Shown here piece by piece: positions 18,359-25,997 of a DNA stretch of 64,000 nucleotides. The translations under genes and the position numbers were made by a program. The stretch comes from Glycomyces buryatensis (GTDB taxonomy: Bacteria > Actinomycetota > Actinomycetes > Mycobacteriales > Micromonosporaceae), in contig NZ_STGY01000001.1 of the NCBI RefSeq assembly GCF_004912275.1, forward strand, positions 1 through 64,000, in the 5' to 3' direction. The first letter of the stretch is position 1, and every line of letters starts with the position of its first letter. The notes under the pieces are model-generated. The model worked only from the letters and a program-made list of their open reading frames with translations, ran no database searches and was not told where the DNA came from.

Positions 18359-18600
18359 GACCGAGGCCGACGCGCGACCCGGGCCGGCAGCGCATGGTCG
18401 GGCTCGAAGAGCGCCATGCCGTCCGCGAGGACGACCGCAATGCCCGAGGTTCCCCCGCCTGCTCGACCTGGTGCGGGAGTGGGAACCGGAGGAGGGCTAG
18501 GAGGGTTCGCGAACACCCCCTAGGCTGGGGTCGACCGTCGAGCAGGGGTGCTCACAACCGCCTCTGAGCCGAGGTCGACCTCCAAGAAAGCGGGTGCGCC
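18359..18600. other. Intergenic, no confident gene
   Basis: This 242-nt stretch lies between sbcC and the NurA-like gene. A short frame ends at TAG 18498-18500 with a sensible-looking C-terminus (LLDLVREWEPEEG) but has no credible start and may be a gene remnant. A CTAG-family stem-loop follows at 18497-18524. Confidence 0.35.
18497..18524. terminator. CTAG-family stem-loop, copy 3
   Basis: CTAGGAGGG (18497-18505) pairs with the CCCCCTAG arm ending at 18524, with one G-T-type wobble on the reverse strand. The core GTTCGCGAAC is itself a perfect palindrome. It may attenuate or end the sbcC transcript before the NurA-like gene. Confidence 0.6.
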
Positions 18601-19512
18601 TTGCAGATCACCGTCGACGCCTGGGATCCGTCCTTCGCCGACAATTCCGAATCGCCGCGGAAGGCCGACTCGGCCGAGGTCAATGCCGAGGTGGAGGTGC
18701 CCGCGAAGGACTGGGCCCCGCTCGACGCCCCCGGCACCGGCCCCACTCGGATCCTCGTGGTCGACGGCGTGCGCCGCCTCGACGCGCGCATCGAGCTCAC
18801 CGACGAGACCGGCCGCTGGCCGGGGCTGTGCGTCTCGTGGGCTGCCGGCGCGGTCGCCTGCGACCTCGAAGGCGGCGCCTCCGCTGTCACCGAGACGGCC
18901 GTCGAACGCGGCCTCTTCTCCCCTATCGACCCCGGCACCGACTTCGGCCAGTACCCGTACCGCAAGTCCGACGCCGCGGAAGCCGCCGAACTCATCGCCG
19001 CCGCCCAGACCGCCATGGCCTCCCTGGAGGCGAAGGTCGCAGCCGCGGTGGCGACCCACGCGGAACTCTCGGTCCTGGACGGGACCCTGCGGGGCCGCAC
19101 CAGGCTGCCGAACGCGGTGGGCTACATCAAGAGCCACCACCGGTCCTACCTGCGCGGAGCCATGAACGGCGTGGTCGAGCAGCTGCGTCCCGGCCAGCGC
19201 ACGCCCGTCTTCCACCTCATGACGACCTGGCCGCGGTACTCCTGGTACCTGCGCCTGCCGGGAATGAGCTCCAAGGGCTGGGCGGGCATCGCGCGGATCG
19301 AGGCGGCGGACGCCCTGAGCGAAGAGGCGGCGATCGCGCTGGCCGACGCGACGGCGGCGGCCCTGCCCCCGTTGGGTTCGGCCGCGCACAAGGACCCGCG
19401 GGCCCCGCAGAACCTGACCCCGATCGCGGGGCTCGAACGTCGCCTGAAGCGGAAACTCGGAGACCCGCGACTGCTGTTGAAAGCAGTGCGGGCCTCCGCG
19501 TCCGAGTTCTGA
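18601..19512 (+). CDS. Putative NurA-type nuclease
   Basis: This 303-residue protein shows the motif order of NurA nucleases. A first acidic motif is VVDGVRRLDARIEL (D55, with E65 following). A second is SVLDGTLRGRT (D160). Then comes AVGYIKSHHRSYL (K177, H179/H180), and RYSWYLRLPG in the C-terminal half. NurA degrades 5' strands together with the HerA translocase in end resection. Context supports this strongly, since a HerA-like ATPase and Mre11-Rad50 homologues lie just upstream on the same strand. The TTG start at 18601 is the first in-frame start giving QITVDAWDPS; the ribosome-binding site is weak. The family call is by motif reading, and a remote-homology search would be needed to settle it. 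Confidence 0.68.
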   Translation: MQITVDAWDPSFADNSESPRKADSAEVNAEVEVPAKDWAPLDAPGTGPTRILVVDGVRRLDARIELTDETGRWPGLCVSWAAGAVACDLEGGASAVTETAVERGLFSPIDPGTDFGQYPYRKSDAAEAAELIAAAQTAMASLEAKVAAAVATHAELSVLDGTLRGRTRLPNAVGYIKSHHRSYLRGAMNGVVEQLRPGQRTPVFHLMTTWPRYSWYLRLPGMSSKGWAGIARIEAADALSEEAAIALADATAAALPPLGSAAHKDPRAPQNLTPIAGLERRLKRKLGDPRLLLKAVRASASEF

Positions 19513-19595
19513 CTCGGCATTTATTCAGTAGTTATTCAGTTCGGGCTCGTTGCCGGTATCGGCGTGTCGGGCTCGGGGCCGGTATCGGCGTGGGC
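19513..19595. repeat. Short direct repeats between convergent genes
   Basis: TTATTCAGT occurs twice (about 19520-19540). A 25-nt unit containing GCCGGTATCGGCGTG is repeated at about 19553 and 19579. The repeats fill the gap between two gene 3' ends. No clear terminator hairpin is seen. Confidence 0.5.
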
Positions 19596-20309
19596 TCAGT
19601 ACCAGCCGTTGGATTCGGAGTGTGCCCAGGCGCCGCAGGGGTTGCCGTAGCGGCCGTCGATGTAGTCGAGGCCCCAGGCGATCTGGGTGGCCGGGTTGGT
19701 CTCCCAGTCGTCGCCGTTGGCGGCCATCTTGTCGCCGGGGAGCGACTGGGGGATGCCGTAGGCGCCGGAGCCGGAGTTGTACGCCGACTCGTTCCAGCCC
19801 GATTCGCGGTCCCACAGGGACACGAGGCAGGAGACCTCGTTCATGTCCCAGCCGGCCTCGAGGGTCATGGTGCAGCCGATGGCCTTGTTGCCGGAGTATT
19901 CCGAGCAGTCGGCGGCGATGTCGACCGTCGAACCGCTCGAGTCGTCGGAGGAGGTGTCCTCGGCGGGCTCCTCTTCCTCTTCCTCCTCCTCAGGGACCTC
20001 GGCGGGTTCGGACTTCTCGGTCGTGTCGGTGGCGGTCTCCTTGACGGGGAGAATGCTCTCCATCGTCGAGACGTTCTCCCACTTGTAATCGGCCGAGATG
20101 CCGTCCGCGACGATGTCCGAGGCGACCTGCTCCTCGGGTGTCGGGTCTTCGACGCCGGTGATCGCAGCGCCGGCGGTCGTCGCCGAGCTCACGGCGATCA
20201 CGGACGCGGCGACCGAGGCGAAGACGCGGTTGCGGACAACGCGCGCGCCCCAAATGGGGGTGGCGGCGGCCGCGTGTCTTCCACGGGTCAGTAGCTTCGT
20301 CAAACGCAT
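19596..20309 (-). CDS. Secreted lytic transglycosylase-like protein (SLT domain)
   Basis: This 237-residue exported protein has a basic N-terminus and hydrophobic stretch (VFASVAASVIAVSSATTAGAA). A Pro/Glu-rich linker with a run of about ten Glu follows. The C-terminal SLT-type domain reads CLVSLWDRESGWNESAYNSGSGAYGIPQSLPGDKM, with RESGW holding the presumed catalytic Glu, and NPATQIAWGLDYIDGRYGNPCGAW. This is the compact transglycosylase of actinobacteria that cleaves glycan strands, perhaps in growth or spore outgrowth. ATG 20309 is used; GTG 20348 is an in-frame alternative without a site. I looked upstream for a c-di-AMP (ydaO) riboswitch, common for such genes, and did not see one. Confidence 0.85.
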   Translation of the reverse strand: MRLTKLLTRGRHAAAATPIWGARVVRNRVFASVAASVIAVSSATTAGAAITGVEDPTPEEQVASDIVADGISADYKWENVSTMESILPVKETATDTTEKSEPAEVPEEEEEEEEPAEDTSSDDSSGSTVDIAADCSEYSGNKAIGCTMTLEAGWDMNEVSCLVSLWDRESGWNESAYNSGSGAYGIPQSLPGDKMAANGDDWETNPATQIAWGLDYIDGRYGNPCGAWAHSESNGWY

Positions 20310-20568
20310 CCGGGCAACGTTAGGGGTCGCCTCGGATCGCGAGGTCACGCTTGGTAGCTGCGCAAACTCGGCACACTTCCGTCCACGTCGGAACTGTGCG
20401 CCTATCCCTTTCGTCCGATACCGGCCCTATCGTGTGCGCTGCGGCAAGCGCCTGATCTACAGAGGATTCAACTCAGCCGTTCGGCCCATTGACACTCCGA
20501 GATTCGCCAGATCTTCTTCCCTCAATGTCTACAGAGCCGCATCTCACACACCCGGAATCGGCTCTCGG

Positions 20569-21201
20569 TCATGGCGTTTCGGACTCACTCGGAGAAGGCG
20601 GGAGCTCACTCGGCGTTGCTTCGGCCTCGCTTGTCGGATCCCAGGGGCTCTCGCTTTCCGAGCTCCCGGACTCCGAGGTGGTCGCCTCCGCGGTCTCCTC
20701 GCTCCGGGACTCCTCGACGGTCGCCTCCGGAAGGTCCTCGTAATTGACGGTGCCGTCGTCGCTGACGAACGGGGCCCCGAAGAAGAGGAAGCCCATCGCC
20801 AACACCATCACCAAGGTGCCGGCGCCGACTCCCAGTCCGATCCACAATCCCGTCAGCGACCTCCGCGGCGGAGCCACGAGCGGCGGTGCGATGCCGGGGA
20901 AGGCCGGTGGCACGAACGCCCCCTGGCCCCCCGGCCCCCCGCTTCCCGGGATGCCCTGCGCCGGCGTCTGTTCCGAGGAGACCCGGACCGCCTCGCGGAG
21001 CTCCTTCGCATAGTCGGCCGGGGTACCGAGGCGGCCCACCAGGCTCGACTCCAGTTCCAGCTCCGCCGCGACCTCGCCGAGGTGCGCTTCCAGATCGGCC
21101 AGCAGTTCGGCCCGCTCGGCCGCGGGCAGGCGGCTCAGGTGGGCCTCCACCGCCTGGCGGTAGGCGGCCACTTCGTCGGCCCGTCCGGGATTGTCGGTCA
21201 T
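20569..21201 (-). CDS. HAAS/DUF1700-type signalling membrane protein
   Basis: This 210-residue protein's N-terminal 75 residues form a HAAS-like helical domain (EVAAYRQAVEAHLSRLPAAERAELLADLEAHLGEVAAE...LGTPADYAKELREA). HAAS domains typically pair with PadR regulators. A Pro/Gly linker, one membrane helix (about 115-140) and an acidic Ser/Glu-rich extracytoplasmic tail follow. The gene overlaps the PadR gene by 4 nt (ATGA) and is therefore translated with it. The likely role is sensing or transmitting an envelope signal to PadR, which is inference from the recurrent gene pair. Confidence 0.85.
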   Translation of the reverse strand: MTDNPGRADEVAAYRQAVEAHLSRLPAAERAELLADLEAHLGEVAAELELESSLVGRLGTPADYAKELREAVRVSSEQTPAQGIPGSGGPGGQGAFVPPAFPGIAPPLVAPPRRSLTGLWIGLGVGAGTLVMVLAMGFLFFGAPFVSDDGTVNYEDLPEATVEESRSEETAEATTSESGSSESESPWDPTSEAEATPSELPPSPSESETP

Positions 21202-21533
21202 GATCGTCCTTTCTCGGGGATGTCGAGGAGCTTCCGCATCTTGGCGCTGACGTCTTCCCAGGCCTCGTGCATGCCCTTGAGATAGCCGCGGCCCTCGGGC
21301 GTGAGCGTGTAGTACTTCCGGTGCGGGCCCGAGTCACTGGGCAGCACATAGGTGGCCAGGTACCCGGCCTTGTACAGGCGCCTCAAGGTCCCGTACACCG
21401 ATGCGTCGCCGAGCTCGTCGAAGCCGGCGCCGCGCAGGCGGTGCAGGATCTCGTAGCCGTAGGCGTCCTCGATCTCCAAGACCCGCAGGACGATGATGTC
21501 GAGCAGGCCCTTGAGCAATTGTGATCGGTCCAC
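21198..21533 (-). CDS. PadR-family transcriptional regulator
   Basis: This 111-residue protein has the PadR winged helix: QLLKGLLDIIVLRVLEIEDAYGYEILHRL, then DASVYGTLRRLYKAGYLATYV and the wing GPHRKYYTLTPEGRGYLKGM. A C-terminal helix follows for dimerisation. GTG 21533 is chosen rather than ATG 21554 because the fold starts here and a TAGTGT -10 box (reverse strand, 21541-21546) ends 7 nt before it. The operator palindrome at 21543-21565 overlaps this promoter, so autorepression is likely. It is co-translated with the HAAS membrane protein. Confidence 0.88.
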   Translation of the reverse strand: MDRSQLLKGLLDIIVLRVLEIEDAYGYEILHRLRGAGFDELGDASVYGTLRRLYKAGYLATYVLPSDSGPHRKYYTLTPEGRGYLKGMHEAWEDVSAKMRKLLDIPEKGRS

Positions 21534-21540
21534 GCAAACC

Positions 21541-21565
21541 ACACTACCATGCATTGCATAGTAGT
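21541..21565 (-). promoter_or_regulatory. Promoter -10 and dyad operator of the padR pair
   Basis: The near-palindrome at 21543-21565 has arms ACTAC/GTAGT outside and ATGCA/TGCAT inside. Only the centre and one symmetric pair break the symmetry. The -10 TAGTGT overlaps its downstream arm, so a bound PadR dimer would block RNA polymerase. Confidence 0.6.
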
Positions 21566-21628
21566 GCGCTAAGGCAAGTCCCGGAAACGACGAACCGGCC
21601 CCGCCCGAGAACGGCGCACTCTCGAATA

Positions 21629-21670
21629 GACGAACCGGCCCCGCCCCGAAACAGAACGAGGCGAGACCGG
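21629..21670 (-). terminator. Probable gltX terminator hairpin
   Basis: On the reverse strand, arms of 14 nt (around 21633-21646 and 21657-21670) pair with three G-U wobbles, downstream of the gltX stop. The phrase GACGAACCGGCCCCGCCC is also present a second time about 41 nt away. Confidence 0.5.
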
Positions 21671-21685
21671 TTGCGGTCGTTCGTA

Positions 21686-23152
21686 TTACAGCGTCGCGCG
21701 GGCCGCACGCAGCCTGGCGAGGCTCACGTCCTTGCCCAGCAGCTCCATCGACTCGTACAGCGGCGGCGACACGGTCTTGCCGCTGATCGCCACCCGCACC
21801 GGACCGAACGCCTTGCGCGGCTTCAGACCCAGGCCGTCGACCAGCGCCGACTTCAGCGCCTCCTCGATGCCCTCGGTCGTCCAGTCGATGCCCTCGAGCG
21901 CGGCGATCGAAGCGTCGAGCACCTCGTCAGCGCCCTCCTTGAAGGTCTTCTTCGCGCTGGTCTCATCGAGCTCGACCTCGGTGCCGCAGAACAGGAAGCG
22001 GAGCATCTCCACCGCCTGGGCCAACGTCGTGCAGCGCTCCTGCACCAGCGGGACGGCGACCTCCAGGACGTGGCGCTGCTCGGGCGTGACGACCTCAGCG
22101 AGCAGGCCGGCCTCCCGCAGCCTCGGGACGAGCATGTCGGTCAGCTCGGCCGAGTCGATGCCGCGGAAGTGGTCCGAGCAGATCGCGTCGAACTTCTTCT
22201 CGTCGAACCTCGCCGGGTTCGACTTGACGTCGTGCAGGTCGAACGCCTCCAGGAACTCCGCCACGCTGAACACGTCGCGGTCGCCCGAGAGCGACCAGCC
22301 CAGGGTCGCCACATAGTTGAGGACGCCCTCCGGCAGGTACCCGGCCTCCTTGTACTGCAAGAGGTTCGAGCGCGGATCGCGCTTGGACATCTTCTTGCCG
22401 CGCTCGTCCACGATCAACGGCAGGTGCGCGTACTCCGGCTCCGCGTCGGCCAGGCCGAGCTCGACCAGCGCGCGCCACATGACGATCTGGCGGGGCGTCG
22501 AGGGCATCAGGTCCTCGCCGCGGGTCACCATGTTGACCTTCATGAGGGCGTCGTCCACCGGGTTGGTGAGCGTGTACAGCGGTGAACCGTCCGCGCGCGC
22601 GATCACGTAGTCCGGCACGGTCCCACCGGGCGTGGTGACCTCGCCGCGCACCGCGTCGGTGAAGGTGATGGCCTCATCGGGCATCCGCATCCGGTAGACC
22701 GGATTGCGGCCCTCGGCCCGGAACGCGGCCTTCTGCGCCTCGGTCAGGTGGCGGTCGAAGTTGTCGTAACCGAGCTTCGGGTCGCGCCCGGCCGCCCGGT
22801 GGCGCGCCTCGACCTCCTCGTTGGTCGAGTAGGCCTCGTAGGCGTAGCCGCCTTCGAGGAGGCGCTTGATGACGTCGGCGTAGACGTCGAGCCGCTGCGA
22901 CTGCCGGTAGGGCGCATGGGGTCCGCCGATGTCGGGCCCCTCGTCCCAGGACATGCCCAGCCAGGACAGTGTGTCCAGCAGCTGGTGGTAGGACTCCTCG
23001 GAGTCGCGGGCCGCGTCGGTGTCCTCGATGCGGAAGACGAACTCCCCGCCCTTCGCGCGGGCGTAGCCCCACGAGAACAGGCAGGTGCGGACCAGGCCGA
23101 CGTGCGGCGTACCGGTCGGGCTGGGGCAGAAGCGGGTGCGGACGTTACTCAC
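21686..23152 (-). CDS. gltX: Glutamate--tRNA ligase
   Basis: This 488-residue class I aminoacyl-tRNA synthetase charges tRNA-Glu, and tRNA-Gln too if an amidotransferase route is used. The HIGH-type motif is in RFCPSPTGTPHVGLVRT and the KMSKR loop in GKKMSKRDPRSNL. The Glu-binding FRIEDTD is present. The C-terminal helical anticodon-binding domain is of bacterial type. GTG 23152 is the start and overlaps the upstream FAH-family gene stop by 8 nt. The two are in one transcript, a pairing seen in other actinobacteria. Confidence 0.96.
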   Translation of the reverse strand: MSNVRTRFCPSPTGTPHVGLVRTCLFSWGYARAKGGEFVFRIEDTDAARDSEESYHQLLDTLSWLGMSWDEGPDIGGPHAPYRQSQRLDVYADVIKRLLEGGYAYEAYSTNEEVEARHRAAGRDPKLGYDNFDRHLTEAQKAAFRAEGRNPVYRMRMPDEAITFTDAVRGEVTTPGGTVPDYVIARADGSPLYTLTNPVDDALMKVNMVTRGEDLMPSTPRQIVMWRALVELGLADAEPEYAHLPLIVDERGKKMSKRDPRSNLLQYKEAGYLPEGVLNYVATLGWSLSGDRDVFSVAEFLEAFDLHDVKSNPARFDEKKFDAICSDHFRGIDSAELTDMLVPRLREAGLLAEVVTPEQRHVLEVAVPLVQERCTTLAQAVEMLRFLFCGTEVELDETSAKKTFKEGADEVLDASIAALEGIDWTTEGIEEALKSALVDGLGLKPRKAFGPVRVAISGKTVSPPLYESMELLGKDVSLARLRAARATL

Positions 23153-23921
23153 TGGAGACCGCCTTATTGGAGAGGGTGCCGATGCCGGCGACGGAAACGG
23201 ATACGGTCTCGCCGCCCTGGAAGGAGCCCACGCCGGCCGGGGTGCCGGTCAGCACCACGTCGCCGGGCATGAGCGTCATGACCTGGGAGATGTAGGAGAC
23301 CAACGTCGCCGGGTCGAAGATCATGTCCTTCGTGGAACCGAGCTGGCGGACCTCGCCGTTGACCTCGCAGCGGACCTCGGCGTCGACCGGGTCCAGGTCC
23401 GTCTCGATCCACGGGCCGAGCGGGCAGAACGAGTCGAAGCCCTTGGCGCGGGTGAACTGGACGTCCTGCTGCTGGAGGTCGCGGGCGGTCACGTCGTTGG
23501 CGCACGTGTAGCCGTAGATCGCGGTGGCCGCGGCCACCTTGTCGGCATTGCGGGCGCCCGGCAGCCCGATCACGATGGCCAGTTCGGCCTCGTGCTCAAC
23601 CTGGTCGGAGATGGCCGGGAGGCGGATCGCCTCGCCCGGACCGATGACCGATGTGGACGGCTTGAGGAACAGCAGCGGTTCCTTGGGGACCTCATTGCCC
23701 AGCTCGGCGGCGTGCTCGGCGTAGTTGCGCCCCACGCACACCACTTTGGACGGAAGGATGGGGGCGAGCAGCCGCACGTCCTCAAGCGCCCAGCGCTGGC
23801 CGGTCAGTGCGACTTGGGCGAACGGATGCCCGTCGATCTCGGCAGCGGTAGCGCCGGGCCCCTCCCCTTCGAGTAGTGCGAAAGACATGCCGTTGGGGTG
23901 AGCGATCCGTGCGATACGCAC
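23145..23921 (-). CDS. Fumarylacetoacetate hydrolase family protein
   Basis: This 258-residue protein has the FAH fold: VVCVGRNYAEHAAELG, PLLFLKPSTSVIGPGEAI, then metal ligands in HEAELAIVIG and YGYTCANDVTARDLQ. RAKGFDSFCPLGPWI and PGDVVLTGTPAGVG close the site. Family members cleave C-C bonds of acylpyruvates or isomerise hydroxyhepta-dienedioates using Mg2+. The exact reaction is unknown. GTG 23921 is chosen because GAGAGGGG lies 7 nt upstream and homologues start with RIARIAHP. It is the first gene of the gltX transcript. Two small palindromes at 23941-23970 lie directly upstream. Confidence 0.88.
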   Translation of the reverse strand: MRIARIAHPNGMSFALLEGEGPGATAAEIDGHPFAQVALTGQRWALEDVRLLAPILPSKVVCVGRNYAEHAAELGNEVPKEPLLFLKPSTSVIGPGEAIRLPAISDQVEHEAELAIVIGLPGARNADKVAAATAIYGYTCANDVTARDLQQQDVQFTRAKGFDSFCPLGPWIETDLDPVDAEVRCEVNGEVRQLGSTKDMIFDPATLVSYISQVMTLMPGDVVLTGTPAGVGSFQGGETVSVSVAGIGTLSNKAVSSE

Positions 23922-23940
23922 TCTGCGCCCCTCTCTAAGA

Positions 23941-23970
23941 GTCAACTTGACCTGGTGCCGAGGCACCAGG
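23941..23970. promoter_or_regulatory. Two adjacent palindromes upstream of the FAH gene / downstream of tnpB
   Basis: GTCAACTTGAC (23941-23951) is an 11-nt palindrome. CCTGGTGCC-GA-GGCACCAGG (23951-23970) is a perfect inverted repeat. They lie 20-50 nt before the FAH start and 52 nt after the tnpB stop. They could form an operator, the tnpB terminator, or the subterminal hairpin of an IS605-type right end. Confidence 0.45.
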
Positions 23971-24021
23971 ATTGTAGGTAGCGTCTGCGGCTGGCTGCAG
24001 CATATGCTCCTACGTTTACCA

Positions 24022-25191
24022 TCACCTAGCTTCGGGTGGTGGAGGGACGCGTGACTCACGCCCCGCTGTCCACGCAGAATCGCCGCGGGCGGCGATATTG
24101 CGGGAAGCATTCCAGTCGGCGTGGGCAACGACCCCGCACGACCGGCAGCAGAACACGGCCTGCGAAGGCCGGTTCTTCTTATCAACGTGATGGCAATACG
24201 AGCACTCCTGGGAGGTATAGGCCGCATCGACGTACACCACCGGCACTCCGGCGATCTTCGCCTTGTAGGCGATGAACGCCGCAAGTTGATGGAACGGCCA
24301 GGAATGGATTGCGGCCCGTTGGGGCTTGCGGAGCCGTACCCGGTCACGGAGCCCTGTCAGTGTTTCAAGGGCGATGCCATGTCCGGTGCGTTCAGCCTCG
24401 GCCACAATCCTTTTCGATACTTGGTGATTGATGTCATTGTTGCGGCGCTGCTCTTTTCTGCGCCGGATCTTCAACAGCCGCTTCGCCGCTTTCGTACCCT
24501 TCGCGTGCAACTTCGCGCGCAGGTCCTGCTCGCGTTCGCGTTGGCGGTTACGGGCCCGGTTGGACCGGATCTTCCCGTCCGAGGTGGTCGCTACGTTCAC
24601 GATCCCCAAATCGACGCCCAGCCATCCCATCGGGTGCTCATTGAGGGCCGATTCGGGGACCTCGCAGGTAGCCATCAGGTAGAACACGCCGTCGCGGCAT
24701 ACCAGATTGCTCTCGCCTTTGCGGAAGCCCCGCAAGGTCTTCAACTGGTCGGCGCCACCCGTGAAGGGAATACCGCGGATTCGCCCCGCGACGGTCCAGA
24801 TCGAGACGGTCCCAGCGTCCAACTGCCAGGACAGACACCGGTCGTCGAAGGGCTGGGCGCTATCGGCGCGGAAGGCGATCGGTTTCGACTCGGCCTTCCC
24901 GCGTCGCACCGAACCAGGCTCGCCGAGGTTCCCGGCTTTGATGTTGGCGCGCAAGGTGGTGTAGGCGTCCGATACTTTCTTGATCACGTGCTGCGCGGCC
25001 TGCGCGCCGAGCCCGCGAGTTTTCAACTCCGCGTAGGTGTGCGTCCGTAGTGCGTACTCGCGCGGCACGCCACGATCGAACGCGACCTGCGAAACCCAGT
25101 TCGCAGCCTCGTTGGCCACCTTCAGAGTGGCCCGCATCGACGCCGCCTGCTCAGGCGTCGGGCTGAGTTTCACGGTCACCGCGATCTTCAC
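24022..25191 (-). CDS. tnpB: TnpB, IS200/IS605-type RNA-guided nuclease, no tnpA partner
   Basis: This 389-residue protein is complete by motif. The N-terminal helical domain is KIAVTVKLSPTPEQAASMRATL. The RuvC-like nuclease has D194 (WLGVDLGIVN), E276 (IALETLTGL) and D359 (HADWNASRNIA). A zinc ribbon sits between the last two (C330-x-x-C333, C349-x-x-C352). All catalytic residues are kept, so it should be active. TnpB proteins use an omega-RNA made from the element's right end to cut DNA and retain the transposon. No Y1 transposase TnpA is present here, so the element is not self-mobile. GTG 25191 is taken as the start. It separates gltX/FAH from the next genes and is probably an insertion. 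Confidence 0.92.
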   Translation of the reverse strand: MKIAVTVKLSPTPEQAASMRATLKVANEAANWVSQVAFDRGVPREYALRTHTYAELKTRGLGAQAAQHVIKKVSDAYTTLRANIKAGNLGEPGSVRRGKAESKPIAFRADSAQPFDDRCLSWQLDAGTVSIWTVAGRIRGIPFTGGADQLKTLRGFRKGESNLVCRDGVFYLMATCEVPESALNEHPMGWLGVDLGIVNVATTSDGKIRSNRARNRQREREQDLRAKLHAKGTKAAKRLLKIRRRKEQRRNNDINHQVSKRIVAEAERTGHGIALETLTGLRDRVRLRKPQRAAIHSWPFHQLAAFIAYKAKIAGVPVVYVDAAYTSQECSYCHHVDKKNRPSQAVFCCRSCGVVAHADWNASRNIAARGDSAWTAGRESRVPPPPEAR

Positions 25192-25408
25192 ACACCCGAT
25201 CGTATTGGCCGGGCCCTGCAACCCCTCGCACCCACACGCCAGCCATGAACATGATTCAGGTCACATGCCGCCGCGCGGTAAGACGACCAGACTGTCCCTA
25301 TTGGAACCGAAGTTCTCCCAGGGCCGAAATCCGGGGTTCCCATGGATAGTCACTGAAGCGAACCTGTCGCCGCTCAGCTTAGTTCGGGCGCCTGCGTTCG
25401 CGAACGCA
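25192..25408. other. Intergenic between tnpB and membrane protein
   Basis: This 217-nt stretch is upstream of tnpB on the reverse strand. It would hold the left end of the tnpB element, but I see no convincing terminal hairpin or target-site signature, and no gene. Confidence 0.35.
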
Positions 25409-25750
25409 CTATACGAACGGGAGGAAGGCCACCACAATGAGCAGGGCGCCGATGAGGGCGCCGACGACGATCCCCATGCCGAGCCGGCGCAGGCGGCCGG
25501 ACAGGGCGATCGCGAAACCGAGCGCGAAGGTGAGAGGCGCGGCGACCAGGCACGACATCGCGGTCACGCCGATGCGGACCTTGAGGGAGGCACCGACGTC
25601 TCCGTCCAGGACGAAGCCGAGGACCAGGGCCAGGGCAATACTGATCACGAGCCCCAGGAACAGGCCGGAGGCGAATCGGCGCCGCGAGTAGACCGCCGAA
25701 TCCGCGGCGAGTGCCGCGGCGCGGGCACGATCGGTCTTGTAGGAAGTCAC
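25409..25750 (-). CDS. Small membrane protein, 113 aa
   Basis: I do not recognise a family. A basic cytoplasmic N-terminus (TSYKTDRARAAALAADSAVYSRRR) is followed by three hydrophobic segments (about residues 27-47, 58-82 and 90-110). GTG 25750 is supported by a TACAGT -10 box (reverse strand, 25757-25762) that ends 6 nt before it, giving a leaderless mRNA. GGGAAG in the spacer is too close to act normally. The frame continues upstream but through a repeat region. No neighbour suggests a function. Confidence 0.62.
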   Translation of the reverse strand: MTSYKTDRARAAALAADSAVYSRRRFASGLFLGLVISIALALVLGFVLDGDVGASLKVRIGVTAMSCLVAAPLTFALGFAIALSGRLRRLGMGIVVGALIGALLIVVAFLPFV

Positions 25751-25848
25751 CTTCCCACTGTAGTACGTACTGACCAGACCGATGGTGTCCGCACTCACCA
25801 GTTCCGCCTGGCAGGGGCGCCTATTTGCTGTGAATCTCCTACTGAACC

Positions 25849-25906
25849 CATCAATCGGCTCGCAAGCTTCGCCACTGACCTCATCGATCGGCTCGCAAGC
25901 TTCGCC
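25849..25906. repeat. 33-nt period direct repeat, two units
   Basis: The unit CATCRATCGGCTCGCAAGCT continuing TCGCC occurs at 25849-25873 and 25882-25906 with one mismatch. It lies between divergent promoters. Confidence 0.7.
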
Positions 25907-25997
25907 GACCTTCGAACAAAATCCACCGACCACCCGTCAGTGGGACTCGCCGTCGCGAATCCATCACGCAGTGTGTTGCTCGTGCGAGACTGCCGCA

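Noticed and set aside
18394-18500. Possible short gene or gene remnant ending LLDLVREWEPEEG
   Set aside because: No start codon with a ribosome-binding site and no recognisable domain; kept only as a note.
20310-20568. c-di-AMP (ydaO) riboswitch upstream of the lytic transglycosylase gene
   Set aside because: Common for such genes in actinobacteria, but none of the conserved motifs could be found on the reverse strand.
25192-25408. Left end or tnpA remnant of the tnpB element
   Set aside because: No HUH motif, no Y1 transposase frame and no terminal hairpin seen.
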